The notes beneath the pieces are model-generated. The model saw only the letters and a list, made by a program, of their open reading frames with translations, was not told the DNA's origin and ran no database searches. This document shows, piece by piece, positions 7,819-16,568 of a stretch of DNA of 64,000 nt. The translations under genes were made by a program, and so were the position numbers. Each line of letters begins with the position of its first letter. Within the stretch, counting starts at the first letter, position 1. This DNA comes from Marinobacter iranensis (GTDB taxonomy: Bacteria > Pseudomonadota > Gammaproteobacteria > Pseudomonadales > Oleiphilaceae), in NCBI RefSeq assembly GCF_029207565.1, contig NZ_JANCMW010000001.1:434001-498000 (forward strand), written 5' to 3'.

Positions 7819-9615
7819 ATGAGCAAGAGAAAGATCCACATTACCGACGTGATCCTGCGGGACGCCCACCAGTCCCTGATCGCCACGCGGATGCGCACCG
7901 AAGATATGTTGCCGGCCTGTGAATGGCTGGACCAGGCTGGCTATTGGTCACTGGAGTGCTGGGGTGGCGCTACGTTTGATGCTTGCGTACGGTTCCTGAA
8001 GGAAGACCCGTGGGAGCGTCTTCGCGCCTTACGCAAGGCCCTGCCCAATACCCGCCTGCAAATGCTGTTACGCGGTCAGAACCTGCTGGGATACCGGCAC
8101 TACGGCGACGATGTGGTGGAAGCGTTTGTTGAAAAGGCCGCTGAAAACGGTATCGATGTGTTCCGGATTTTTGACGCCCTGAACGACGTGCGCAACCTGG
8201 AAACCAGTATCAAGGCGGTTAAAAAGGCTGGCAAGCATGCCCAGGGCACGCTGTGTTACACGGTCAGTCCCGTGCATGACGTGAAAACCTTCCTGGCCCA
8301 GGCTCAAACCATGGCTGACATGGGGGCTGACAGCATCGCCATCAAGGACATGGCGGGCCTGCTGACGCCAGCGGTGACCGCCGAGCTGGTCAGTGGCCTG
8401 AAGAAGAACCTCAAGCTGCCGGTGTTCCTGCACTCCCATGCCACCTCCGGCATGGCGCCCATGTGCCAGTGGGCGGCAATGGAGGCGGGCGTTGATCATA
8501 TTGATACAGCGCTGTCGGCGTTCGCGGGAGGTACCAGCCATCCGCCCACGGAGTCATTGGTGGCCGCACTGCACGACGCCGGCTACGAAACCGGCCTCAA
8601 CCTTGAGCTACTGGACAAAGCCACCCGGCATTTCCGCGAGGTTCGCAAGAAATACCATCAGTTCGAGAGTGACTACAATGGGGTGGATACTTCGGTGCTG
8701 CTGTCCCAGGTTCCCGGTGGCATGATGTCCAACCTGGCCAATCAGCTCAAGGAGCAGGGCGCCCTGGACCGGATTCAGGACGTGTTCGAGGAAATCCCCC
8801 GAGTGCGCAAGGATTTGGGGTATCCGCCATTGGTGACACCAACCTCGCAGATCGTCGGCACCCAGGCGGTGATCAATGTGCTGGGAGGCAAGCGTTACGA
8901 CACCATCACCAATGAGGTGAAGAAATACATGCAGGGTTGGTATGGCAAGGCTCCTGCGGAGGTGGATACACAACTGCAACGGCGGGCTGTTGGTAAGGAA
9001 GATCTGATCGAGGAGCGCCCGGCCAACTTGATTCCCAGGGAACTGTCAGAACTGCGTAAAGACGTGGGGGATCTCGCGGAGAGCGAGGAAGACGTACTCA
9101 CTTACGCCATGTTCCCGGATCAGGCCCGCACCTACTTGCAGCAACGCCGTGATGGCACCCTGCAGCCGGAGGCGCTGGAACCCATTGCCACGGGTAAAAC
9201 CGGAGGCAATGTGTCCACCGAGTTCCGCATTACGGTGCACGGAGAAAGCTACGACATCCACGTGACCGGTGCCAACCCGGTGAGTGAGACCGAGCGCCGG
9301 TTCTACATGACGGTGGATGGCGTGCCCGAGGAAATTCATCTGGAATCCCAGGGTGAAGCGTCTGAAAATACCCGCAAGGGTGGCCGCGCAAGGGCTACCG
9401 GTGAAGGCCACGTGACCACTACCATGCCTGGCAACATTGTTGATGTGCTGGTCAGCGAAGGTGACAAGGTATCCGCCGGCGACCCGGTGCTGATTATTGA
9501 GGCCATGAAAATGGAAACAGAGGTCAAGGCCACCAAATCCGGTACTATCAAAGCGGTTAGCATTGCCAAGGGCGATCGTGTTGCGCCCGGCGAGAGCCTG
9601 ATCGAAATCGAATAA
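7819..9615 (+). CDS. pycB: Pyruvate carboxylase subunit B (carboxyltransferase plus biotinyl domain), OadA-like
   Basis: Transfers the carboxyl group from biotin to pyruvate. The 598 residues comprise an HMGL-like TIM barrel from residue 5 (ITDVILRDAHQSLIATRM, metal and substrate ligands), a conserved PYC/OADA domain, an Ala/Gly/Arg-rich linker near residues 515-530 and a C-terminal biotinyl domain with the lipoyl-like motif EAMKMETEV. The biotinylated Lys is 564. The family also includes the oxaloacetate decarboxylase alpha subunit. No beta or gamma membrane subunit is nearby and pycA sits directly upstream, so pyruvate carboxylase is the better reading. Confidence 0.9.
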   Translation: MSKRKIHITDVILRDAHQSLIATRMRTEDMLPACEWLDQAGYWSLECWGGATFDACVRFLKEDPWERLRALRKALPNTRLQMLLRGQNLLGYRHYGDDVVEAFVEKAAENGIDVFRIFDALNDVRNLETSIKAVKKAGKHAQGTLCYTVSPVHDVKTFLAQAQTMADMGADSIAIKDMAGLLTPAVTAELVSGLKKNLKLPVFLHSHATSGMAPMCQWAAMEAGVDHIDTALSAFAGGTSHPPTESLVAALHDAGYETGLNLELLDKATRHFREVRKKYHQFESDYNGVDTSVLLSQVPGGMMSNLANQLKEQGALDRIQDVFEEIPRVRKDLGYPPLVTPTSQIVGTQAVINVLGGKRYDTITNEVKKYMQGWYGKAPAEVDTQLQRRAVGKEDLIEERPANLIPRELSELRKDVGDLAESEEDVLTYAMFPDQARTYLQQRRDGTLQPEALEPIATGKTGGNVSTEFRITVHGESYDIHVTGANPVSETERRFYMTVDGVPEEIHLESQGEASENTRKGGRARATGEGHVTTTMPGNIVDVLVSEGDKVSAGDPVLIIEAMKMETEVKATKSGTIKAVSIAKGDRVAPGESLIEIE

Positions 9616-9622
9616 CCAGCCT

Positions 9623-9642
9623 CCCGGGACGGTCGTCCCGGG
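9623..9642 (+). terminator. Hairpin after pycB
   Basis: An 8-bp GC-rich stem CCCGGGAC / GTCCCGGG with loop GGTC, eight bases after the pycB stop. No T-tract follows, so termination may be partial or the structure may stabilise the transcript's 3' end. Confidence 0.45.
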
Positions 9643-9673
9643 CATTCCATTGCAGTTGGGAGCAACCCCTCGA

Positions 9674-11089
9674 ATGAAGTCGATCTTTTTGTTGTTAGCG
9701 GCTGTGTTGTCGTTGGCACCCACATCGGTGTGGGCAAATCCCGACCGGGCCGTGGATCTGGTTACCCACCCGGTAGGATACATTGCGATAGTGATCTTTG
9801 TGGTCGCCTACCTGTTCGTCATGCTGGAAGAGCGGATTCACCTGGCTAAATCCAAGCCGATGCTGATTGCGGCCGGATTGATCTGGATACTCGTGGCCCT
9901 GGCATACCGTGCCGCGGGCGCCAATGGCGAAGTGGAAGAGGCCATACGGCACAACTTCCTGGAATACGCGGAACTGTTCTTCTTTCTCCTGGTGGCCATG
10001 ACATACATCAATGCCATGCTGGAACGTGGGGTTTTTGACCAGTTGCGGATCTGGTTGTTGGGCAAGGGTTACGGCTACCGGCAATTGTTCTGGATAACCG
10101 GTGCATTGGCGTTTTTCATATCGCCGGTGGCGGATAACCTGACCACCGCACTGATCATGTGTGCGGTAGTGATGGCAGTGGGCCGGGACAGCGCTGCTTT
10201 TGTCTCCCTCTCCTGTATCAATATCGTGGTGGGTGCCAACGCAGGCGGGGCGTTCAGCCCGTTTGGTGATATCACCACGTTGATGGTCTGGCAGAAAGGC
10301 ATACTCCCATTCCAGGACTTCTTCCAGTTGCTGCTGCCGTCCATGGTTAATTTCCTGGTGCCGGCGGCACTGATGCATTTCGCCCTGCCCAAGGGGCAGC
10401 CGTCGTCACTCGAGTCCTACAACAACGTCCTGCGTCCGGGCGGGTTGGTCATATGTGGCCTGTTCCTGCTGACAATTGCCACTGCCATCAGTTTTCACCA
10501 GTTCCTGCATATACCACCAGTATTCGGCATGATGACGGGGCTCGGTTATCTGAAGATTTTCGGCTTCTACCTCAAGCGCCACGAGGAGTATCACTGGAAC
10601 GAGAGTTTCGAAACCCCACCTGGAGACAGTTCGGGCGATCGCACACAGGGCCGTCGCGCGTTTGATGTGTTTTCCCACATTGCCCGGTCGGAATGGGACA
10701 CGCTGTTCTTCTTCTACGGGGTGATTATGGCGGTCGGTGGTCTGGGATTCATCGGTTACCTGGGCATGATGTCCGCCACCCTCTATGGCGACCTGGGGCC
10801 TACCTTTGCCAACATCATGATTGGGGTGATATCGGCGCTGGTGGACAATATTCCGGTGATGTTTGCGGTCCTGACCATGAATCCGACGATGCCTGACTAT
10901 CAATGGTTGCTGGTCACCCTGACGGCTGGCGTTGGCGGCAGCTTGCTGTCGATAGGTTCAGCCGCCGGTGTTGCCCTGATGGGGCAGGCGAGGGGGCAGT
11001 ACACCTTCTTCAGCCACCTGAAATGGACGCCGGCCATTGCCCTGGGGTACGGCGCCAGTATCTGGGTGCATTTCCTGGTCAATGGCTGA
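9674..11089 (+). CDS. nhaD: NhaD-type Na+/H+ antiporter
   Basis: Inner-membrane antiporter of the ion transporter superfamily that expels Na+ or Li+ in exchange for protons, typical of marine and halophilic bacteria. The 471 residues start with a signal-like segment ending in SVWANPD, then about 11 hydrophobic segments. Family signatures are SPVADNLTTALIMCAVVMA, NIVVGANAGGAFSPFGD and a second inverted half with GVISALVDNIPVMFAV. The ATG at 9674 is chosen over the in-frame TTG at 9650 because it gives a normal signal peptide and has GGGAG upstream. The end overlaps the convergent amidase by 11 bases. Confidence 0.9.
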   Translation: MKSIFLLLAAVLSLAPTSVWANPDRAVDLVTHPVGYIAIVIFVVAYLFVMLEERIHLAKSKPMLIAAGLIWILVALAYRAAGANGEVEEAIRHNFLEYAELFFFLLVAMTYINAMLERGVFDQLRIWLLGKGYGYRQLFWITGALAFFISPVADNLTTALIMCAVVMAVGRDSAAFVSLSCINIVVGANAGGAFSPFGDITTLMVWQKGILPFQDFFQLLLPSMVNFLVPAALMHFALPKGQPSSLESYNNVLRPGGLVICGLFLLTIATAISFHQFLHIPPVFGMMTGLGYLKIFGFYLKRHEEYHWNESFETPPGDSSGDRTQGRRAFDVFSHIARSEWDTLFFFYGVIMAVGGLGFIGYLGMMSATLYGDLGPTFANIMIGVISALVDNIPVMFAVLTMNPTMPDYQWLLVTLTAGVGGSLLSIGSAAGVALMGQARGQYTFFSHLKWTPAIALGYGASIWVHFLVNG

Positions 11090-12560
11090 GGTCGGGTGGC
11101 CGCTGGAAGCCGGCAAGTTCCCCGTCTTCCAGTAACTCCGCAAACCGGATGGTGGTCAGATCCATGCCCGGGGCGCCAATGACCTGAACATTGAACGGCA
11201 ATCCCGCTTTTGTCCTGCCAATAGGCACCGACGTGGCGGGTAGTCCGAGCAGGGTGGCAAGGGCAATCCAGCAGAATTGGTCCATATAGGCCCTGGGCTG
11301 TCCGGCGACAGTGATCTGCCGTTTGAAGACCGGGTTGCTGTGGTCGTGCCGGATGGCGGTGGTGGGTGTGACCGGTGTCAGCAGAACATCGAATTCATCA
11401 AACAGTGTGGTTATCTCCGCTCTCATTTTTTCCCGCATCTCGTTCCAGGCCATCCACTGGTATACCGGCTGATTCACGCCGCGACCATACTCACCAACGA
11501 ATGCTGTAACCGGGCCAAACAGGTGCAGCCATCTCTCAAACCGGGCGATCCATTTCATCTGCCGGCGTTGGGCCGGTTTCATGGAGGTGCTGAGCAGGCT
11601 GCCCAGCAGGTTGAAGTAGGCGGGCAGGATATGTTCCAGATTGAGCAGGTGGTGCCTGGCTTCGGCAACCAGCGCACCTTTGCTTTCCAGGTTTTGCCCG
11701 AGGTGCTCGTAAGCCTCCAGCAACTCGTCGTCGATCGGGCACAAGGGGTCTTTCAGCCACAATCCCACTCGCGCCTGTTCCAGGGAATCAAAGGTTGCGG
11801 GCGCCATTGCCAGTTGCCAGCTTGTGCGCTCACGCTCGGCCGGGCCGGCAATCACGTTCAGCAGCAGTTCCAGGTCTTTTGCCGAGCGGGCAAGGGGACC
11901 CCCTTCAGCAAGATCAGGCCGGGATTCGGTGCCCGGAGGCCCGGGAATATGGCCCCGGAACGAAACCAGTGCCCGTGAGGGCTTGTGGCCGAAAACACCG
12001 CAGAAATGGGCAGGCGTGCGGATGGAGCCAGCCAGGTCGCTGCCCACTTCCAGGGGCGTCATGCCCGCTGCCAGGGCAGCCGCGGCTCCGCCTGAAGAGC
12101 CGCCGGGGGTATGGGCCAGGTTGTGGGGGTTGTTGGTGACCCCAAAGAGTTTGTTGTAACTCTGCAGGTCGGTGGCGTAGATGGGAACGTTGGTTTTCCC
12201 CAGGATAATGGCGCCAGCTTCCTCCAGGCGCTGAACCACATCCGCATGCCTTTCCGGGGTGTAGTCTTTCAACGCGGGGGCACCGGCGGTGCAGGTCATG
12301 CCCGCGACTTCCCAGGTGTCCTTCAGGGTCAGTGGCAGGCCGTGGAGGGGGCCAGTGGGTTCGCCTCGCGCAAGGGCTTCGTCTGCCTTCCGGGCCTTTT
12401 CCAGCGCCTTGTGTTCGTCCAGGGTCACGACGGCATTGATATCGCCGTTGCACTGGCGAATCCTGTCCAGGAAGGCTTGGGTGGTTTCCGCGCTGGTTAG
12501 CTTGCCGTCCTTGAGGTCACTAACGAGTTCGGTGGCAGAGCGGTAGTGCAGTGGGTTCAT
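11079..12560 (-). CDS. Amidase signature family hydrolase
   Basis: Hydrolyses an amide bond; the substrate cannot be inferred. The 493 residues contain the Ser-cisSer-Lys triad: Lys80 in PLTLKDTWEV, cis-Ser155 in TPGGSSGGAA and nucleophile Ser179 in GSDLAGSIRTPA. It has no signal peptide, so it is probably cytoplasmic. It lacks GatB/GatC neighbours and the asymmetrically placed gene context of GatA, so a tRNA amidotransferase role is unlikely. Ribosome site GAGGA lies six bases ahead of the ATG. The downstream minus-strand order is VSD protein (12591) then this gene, 30 bases apart, so they may be co-transcribed. Confidence 0.85.
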   Translation of the reverse strand: MNPLHYRSATELVSDLKDGKLTSAETTQAFLDRIRQCNGDINAVVTLDEHKALEKARKADEALARGEPTGPLHGLPLTLKDTWEVAGMTCTAGAPALKDYTPERHADVVQRLEEAGAIILGKTNVPIYATDLQSYNKLFGVTNNPHNLAHTPGGSSGGAAAALAAGMTPLEVGSDLAGSIRTPAHFCGVFGHKPSRALVSFRGHIPGPPGTESRPDLAEGGPLARSAKDLELLLNVIAGPAERERTSWQLAMAPATFDSLEQARVGLWLKDPLCPIDDELLEAYEHLGQNLESKGALVAEARHHLLNLEHILPAYFNLLGSLLSTSMKPAQRRQMKWIARFERWLHLFGPVTAFVGEYGRGVNQPVYQWMAWNEMREKMRAEITTLFDEFDVLLTPVTPTTAIRHDHSNPVFKRQITVAGQPRAYMDQFCWIALATLLGLPATSVPIGRTKAGLPFNVQVIGAPGMDLTTIRFAELLEDGELAGFQRPPDLSH

Positions 12561-12590
12561 GGTTTCCTCGTTGTTATTGCCTGGCCTTGC

Positions 12591-13601
12591 TCATCCTGAG
12601 AGTTCGCTACGCCAATGCTTGACCCTGACCTGGGATTTGACGGCGTCCAGTATTTCGACAATCAGATTGATCAGCGCTTCGTTGGGGGCGTCTTGCTCGC
12701 CGTTTGCATCCGGTGACGGCAGGAACACATTCACGATGTCTTCAATAAAGGCGTGGTTCGAGGCGGAGGCCAGATCTTCCAGAATCTGGTGGATCACGTT
12801 GGCCACTATGTCGCCCACGGCTTCTTCCAGGGTTTCCTGAATTGTCGGGCCCACCACGGGCAGGTACTTCAGTCGTGACAGTTCCAGGTTCTGTTTGAGG
12901 GCGTTGTCGACGCGGGTTTCCAGGTAACTTCTCAGGGCGCCGCGATTGGGTACGTAACCTTCCTGTGCGGCTTCCGCAACGCGTTGTGACACCCAGTCGG
13001 AGAGCATTTCCCGTCTTGGGTAGAGAATTTCATTCTGGATGCGATCAAACAGGGGTGAACCCCGGCGAATCTCGTCCTGGGCGCCGGACAGCACCTTGAT
13101 GACGATGCGGTCGGAGAGTTCTTCCATGAAGGCTTCGTAGTAGAAATTGAAGAACTGGAAGGCTCTGGTCTGGGTGACGTCAATAACCTTGTACTGGTGC
13201 AGGCGATAGATGATGGAGATGACGCGCAATATCCGCAGGAAGCGGAAGCTGCCGACGGGGATGCAGCCGATGATGTCGTACCAGTGGATGAAGGGGTAGA
13301 AGTACCAGCGGTCATAGACCTTGGCTTTGATGGCGTAGCCCCAGCGCACGACGAATTCGGTCAGGAAGATGCTGACGAAGATGAGGTCGTAGAAGAGGAA
13401 GTTTTCGTGGATGGGGTGGTAGAGCTCTTTGATGGCCGGGGCGTGTGCTGCAAACAGGTTCTGGACGCCGGCGAAGTTGTAGATGGAGTCGAAGATGATG
13501 AAGGCCAGGTTGATGATGAGCAGGCCGAGCATCAGGAAGTCTATGACGAACCAGATGAGTTGGTGGCTGGTTTTCAGATTTTCTCGGTTTATCTTTAGCA
13601 T
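12591..13601 (-). CDS. Voltage-sensor-like four-helix membrane protein without a pore domain
   Basis: The 336 residues show four hydrophobic helices: S1 about 15-40, S2 about 70-92 with FLTEFVVRWGYAIKAK (Glu82), S3 about 102-117 with HWYDIIGCIP (Asp109), and S4 about 118-134 with Arg at 120, 123, 126 and 133. The S2/S3 acidic residues and the every-third-residue Arg pattern match voltage-gated cation channels. No S5-pore loop-S6 follows; instead there are about 200 soluble, mostly helical residues ending in an acidic and then amphipathic tail. It may be annotated elsewhere as an ion transporter. Its role is unknown: voltage sensing, a proton channel or a regulatory membrane protein are all possible. 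Confidence 0.65.
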   Translation of the reverse strand: MLKINRENLKTSHQLIWFVIDFLMLGLLIINLAFIIFDSIYNFAGVQNLFAAHAPAIKELYHPIHENFLFYDLIFVSIFLTEFVVRWGYAIKAKVYDRWYFYPFIHWYDIIGCIPVGSFRFLRILRVISIIYRLHQYKVIDVTQTRAFQFFNFYYEAFMEELSDRIVIKVLSGAQDEIRRGSPLFDRIQNEILYPRREMLSDWVSQRVAEAAQEGYVPNRGALRSYLETRVDNALKQNLELSRLKYLPVVGPTIQETLEEAVGDIVANVIHQILEDLASASNHAFIEDIVNVFLPSPDANGEQDAPNEALINLIVEILDAVKSQVRVKHWRSELSG

Positions 13602-13632
13602 TCATCAGTCCAGGACTTCGAGTTTGGAGTCT

Positions 13633-13741
13633 GCAGCGGATGTGTCGCTTCTCCCCAGACACGCCGTTAACCCATCCATGGGGGCTCGGCATTGCCATCC
13701 TTGGCAATGCACGGTCTGGGGAGAAGCGACACATCCGCTGC
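13633..13741. repeat. Palindromic repeat, copy A (28-bp arms, conserved core)
   Basis: Perfect 28-bp inverted arms (13633-13660 and 13714-13741) enclose a 53-base core. The core itself forms a small CCCATCCATGGG palindrome and a second hairpin GCATTGCCA / TGGCAATGC (13689-13710). The core is shared with the elements at 49121 and 49388, but the arms are not. It lies in the 225-base gap between two minus-strand genes. No target duplication or transposase was seen. Confidence 0.85.
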
Positions 13742-13826
13742 GATCAGGCTCTGTGCTTTTCCGCCATTAAGGTCGCGGGCATTTGTTGCACTTGCCTGAT
13801 TTTTCGACGCTTTCACACAGGTTAGC

Positions 13827-15035
13827 TTATTTCAGCTCCGCCGACGACTTGCCCAGTAATCTTCTTGCGATGATCAGCAGCTGGATCTGTTGGGTGCCTT
13901 CGAAGATGTCGAGGATTTTGGAGTCCCTGGCCCATTTTTCCAGCAGTTCGGTTTCGCCATAGCCGAGGCTGCCGCAGAGTTCGACGCAGCGCAGGGTGAC
14001 CATGCTGCCGACGCGGCCGGCTTTGGCTTTGGCGATGGAGGCTTCCCTGGAGTTGGGCAGGCCGTTGTCGGCCATCCAGGCGGCGCGGAGGGTGAGCAGG
14101 CGGGCGGCTTCGAGTTCGGCTTCCATGAGCTGAAGTTCGCGGGTGACGGCGGGTTGGGTCCAGGTCTGGTGGTGGTACTCCAGGTCGATGCCGGTGAGGG
14201 CGATGAGTTCTCGGGTTTTCTGCAGGGCGGCGCTGGCGAGGCCGATGGCCATGCCGGCGACGACGGGGCGGGTGTTGTCGAAGGTTTGCATGGCGCCGGC
14301 GAAGCCTTTTTCGACGCTGATGTCGGGGTCGCCCAGGAGGTTTTGTTTCGGAACGCGGCAGTTGTCGAAGCGGATGGCGGCGGTGTCGGAGGCTTTGATG
14401 CCGAGTTTTTTCTCCAGGCGTTCCACGGTCATGCCGGGGGTGCCTTTTTCCACCACGAAGGATTTGATGGCGGAGCGGCCTTTGTTGCGGTCTAGGGTGG
14501 CCCAGACCACGACGGCGTCGGCGCGTTCGCCGGCGGTGACGTAGATTTTCTCGCCGTTGATGACGTACTCGTTGCCGTCTTCGGTGGCGGTGGTGCGGAT
14601 GGCGGCGGAGTCGGAGCCGGCGCCGGGTTCGGTGATGGCCATGGCGGCCCAGGTGTTGCCGAAGCGGGCCAGTTGTTCGTCGTTGGCGACGGCGGCAATG
14701 GCGGAGTTGCCCAGGCCCTGGCGGGGGATGGAGAGGGCCAGGCCGACGTCGCCCCAGCACAGTTCCGTCAGCCCGAGGACGGTTTTCATGTTGGTGCCAT
14801 TGCGGTTGCCGGCGCCGCCGTTGCTGTCGGAGCGGGCGAGTTTTCCGGCGCCGGTGCCGCCGTCCGCCGCGCCGTCGTTCATGCCGTCCATGATGGAAGC
14901 GAACATGTCGAGCTCTTTGGGGTATTCGTGCTCCGCAAGGTCGTATTTGCGGGAGATGGGCCGGAAGACTTCCCGGGCGACTTGCCGGGCCTGGTCGATC
15001 AGCGGGGCAAATTTTCCTGGTATTTCAAGGTTCAT
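13827..15035 (-). CDS. Acyl-CoA dehydrogenase (catalytic Glu present)
   Basis: FAD-dependent alpha,beta-dehydrogenation of an acyl-CoA, passing electrons to ETF. The 402 residues include AITEPGAGSDSAA (FAD/substrate signature), EKIYVTAGERADAVVVW, and the C-terminal catalytic motif FEGTQQIQ with Glu379. An unusual Gly/Asn-rich insert sits at about residues 52-83, before the FAD domain. It is immediately downstream of a second acyl-CoA dehydrogenase (15055) with a 19-base gap, so the two are one operon and could form a mixed complex. Chain-length preference cannot be read from sequence. Confidence 0.88.
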   Translation of the reverse strand: MNLEIPGKFAPLIDQARQVAREVFRPISRKYDLAEHEYPKELDMFASIMDGMNDGAADGGTGAGKLARSDSNGGAGNRNGTNMKTVLGLTELCWGDVGLALSIPRQGLGNSAIAAVANDEQLARFGNTWAAMAITEPGAGSDSAAIRTTATEDGNEYVINGEKIYVTAGERADAVVVWATLDRNKGRSAIKSFVVEKGTPGMTVERLEKKLGIKASDTAAIRFDNCRVPKQNLLGDPDISVEKGFAGAMQTFDNTRPVVAGMAIGLASAALQKTRELIALTGIDLEYHHQTWTQPAVTRELQLMEAELEAARLLTLRAAWMADNGLPNSREASIAKAKAGRVGSMVTLRCVELCGSLGYGETELLEKWARDSKILDIFEGTQQIQLLIIARRLLGKSSAELK

Positions 15036-15054
15036 GGGGGTGTCCTTACGTTGA

Positions 15055-16359
15055 TCAGGCGTGCAGGCCGCCGCTTTGGGTGGCTATGGAGCGCAGGTCG
15101 CGGTACCAGCGTTCAACCGGGTGTTCCTTGACGTAGCCGTGGCCGCCCAGCAGTTGTACGCCGTTGGTGCCGACCTCCATGGCTTTTTCGCTGCACAGCA
15201 AACGCGCCAGGGCCACTTCCCGGTGAGCCGGCAGGCCCTGCTCCAGTCGGCTGGCGGCGCGCCAGGTGAGCATGCGCATGCTGTCGGTTTCGATGGCCAG
15301 GTTGCTGATCATGAAGGCGACGGACTGGCGATGGCTGATGGGCTCACCGAAGGCCTGCCGCTCGTTGCAATAGGGAATGACGTAGTCCAGGACAGCCTGG
15401 GATGTGCCGATTGCCAGGCCACAGCGGAGCAGGGAACCGCAATCCAGAAAGGTCTGGTAGTTGAAATCGTCGTCGCCGAGCAGGGCTTCGGCGGGCAGTT
15501 GCACGTCTTCCAGCAACAGCTGTACCGGGCCGGAAGCCCTTAGACCCATACCAGGGTCTGGTTTCACGCGGATACCCGGAGTGCCGCCTTCAACAATGAA
15601 CAGCCTCGGCTGGCCATGCAGTTTCGCGGCAACCAGCAGGAGGTCGGCGTTGGCGCCGAGTACGACGCTGTTTTTCAAGCCGTTCAGGACGTAACCACTG
15701 GTGGATTCGCTGGCGATGGTCTGAAGGTTGGTGGGGTCGAACAGGGGCGTTGGTTCGTCAATGGCTATGGCGGCTACAGGCGGCTCGTCCTCGCAGAACG
15801 CTGGCAGGTAGCGACTTTGTTGTTCGCCGGTGCCCCAGCGGGTGATGGCCTGGGCGACACTGAATGGTGCCAGTAACGCGGTCGCAAGGCCCATGTCGCC
15901 CCATGCCAGTTGCTCGGCGATCAGCACACTGGTGACGGGCGACTGGTGTTCCGCAACGCCTCCGAACGCTTCCGGCACGGCGTAGAGGGCAAGCCCGAGC
16001 TCTGAGGCCGCCGAGCTTACGGTTTCAGGTGCTGTTCCGGTTTCATCAGCCTCCGGCGCTGCTGACCGCAGCCTGTCCTGAGCCATGCGGCGGAGCGTGT
16101 CGGTCATCATCTGCTGGTCGTCGGTCAGCGAGAGGTCAAACAGCTCGGCGGGCGGGCGTTCCGGCAATCGTTTGCGGGGCAGCCATTGATTGACACGTTT
16201 GAATTCCCGTCCTGCAAGAGCAAGGGTACGAAACCCCGCGCGGGTGCCATGATAGGCGGTTTTTTCCAGAGGGCTGCGCAGCCCCAGCCGATCCAGCATG
16301 GGATTGGCCGCCAACCGGTTCATCATGGACAGGGCAAAGCCCACGGGGGTGCGTGTCAT
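15055..16359 (-). CDS. Acyl-CoA dehydrogenase-like protein lacking the usual catalytic Glu motif
   Basis: The 434 residues have an acyl-CoA dehydrogenase fold: AAPEADETG region, AEQLAWGDMGLATAL, and C-terminal GVQLLGGHGYVKEHPVERW. Where family members carry the YEGT or FEGT loop, this one reads YRDLRSIATQSGGLHA and ends, so the usual base is absent. It may be a structural partner of the active enzyme at 13827. Start 16359 is chosen because GCAGGAG lies eight bases ahead; the in-frame extension to 16458 has no homologous look. There is a 209-base gap to the divergent tamA. Confidence 0.78.
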   Translation of the reverse strand: MTRTPVGFALSMMNRLAANPMLDRLGLRSPLEKTAYHGTRAGFRTLALAGREFKRVNQWLPRKRLPERPPAELFDLSLTDDQQMMTDTLRRMAQDRLRSAAPEADETGTAPETVSSAASELGLALYAVPEAFGGVAEHQSPVTSVLIAEQLAWGDMGLATALLAPFSVAQAITRWGTGEQQSRYLPAFCEDEPPVAAIAIDEPTPLFDPTNLQTIASESTSGYVLNGLKNSVVLGANADLLLVAAKLHGQPRLFIVEGGTPGIRVKPDPGMGLRASGPVQLLLEDVQLPAEALLGDDDFNYQTFLDCGSLLRCGLAIGTSQAVLDYVIPYCNERQAFGEPISHRQSVAFMISNLAIETDSMRMLTWRAASRLEQGLPAHREVALARLLCSEKAMEVGTNGVQLLGGHGYVKEHPVERWYRDLRSIATQSGGLHA

Positions 16360-16568
16360 CTGTTGTCTCCTGCTTTGATTTGTTTTGCTATCCGGCGCGT
16401 ATGAATAGTCAACGATCATGGGGGCATCACACTCCCGCGCCATTGGCATGGAGCGCATTACCGAAAGGCAAGATGGTCAATTGCCATGGATTAACTGGAC
16501 CTCTACCCGGTACACTCCCATTGTTATCGCGCCTGTTTCACTCACTTTTACTGAAGTAACGCTGCTTG

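Noticed and set aside
7819..9615. Oxaloacetate decarboxylase sodium pump alpha subunit
   Set aside because: No beta or gamma subunit genes nearby, and a biotin carboxylase gene directly upstream favours pyruvate carboxylase.
13822..14760. 312-codon minus-strand frame overlapping the acyl-CoA dehydrogenase
   Set aside because: Arg/His/Pro-rich shifted-frame product of the real gene at 13827-15035.
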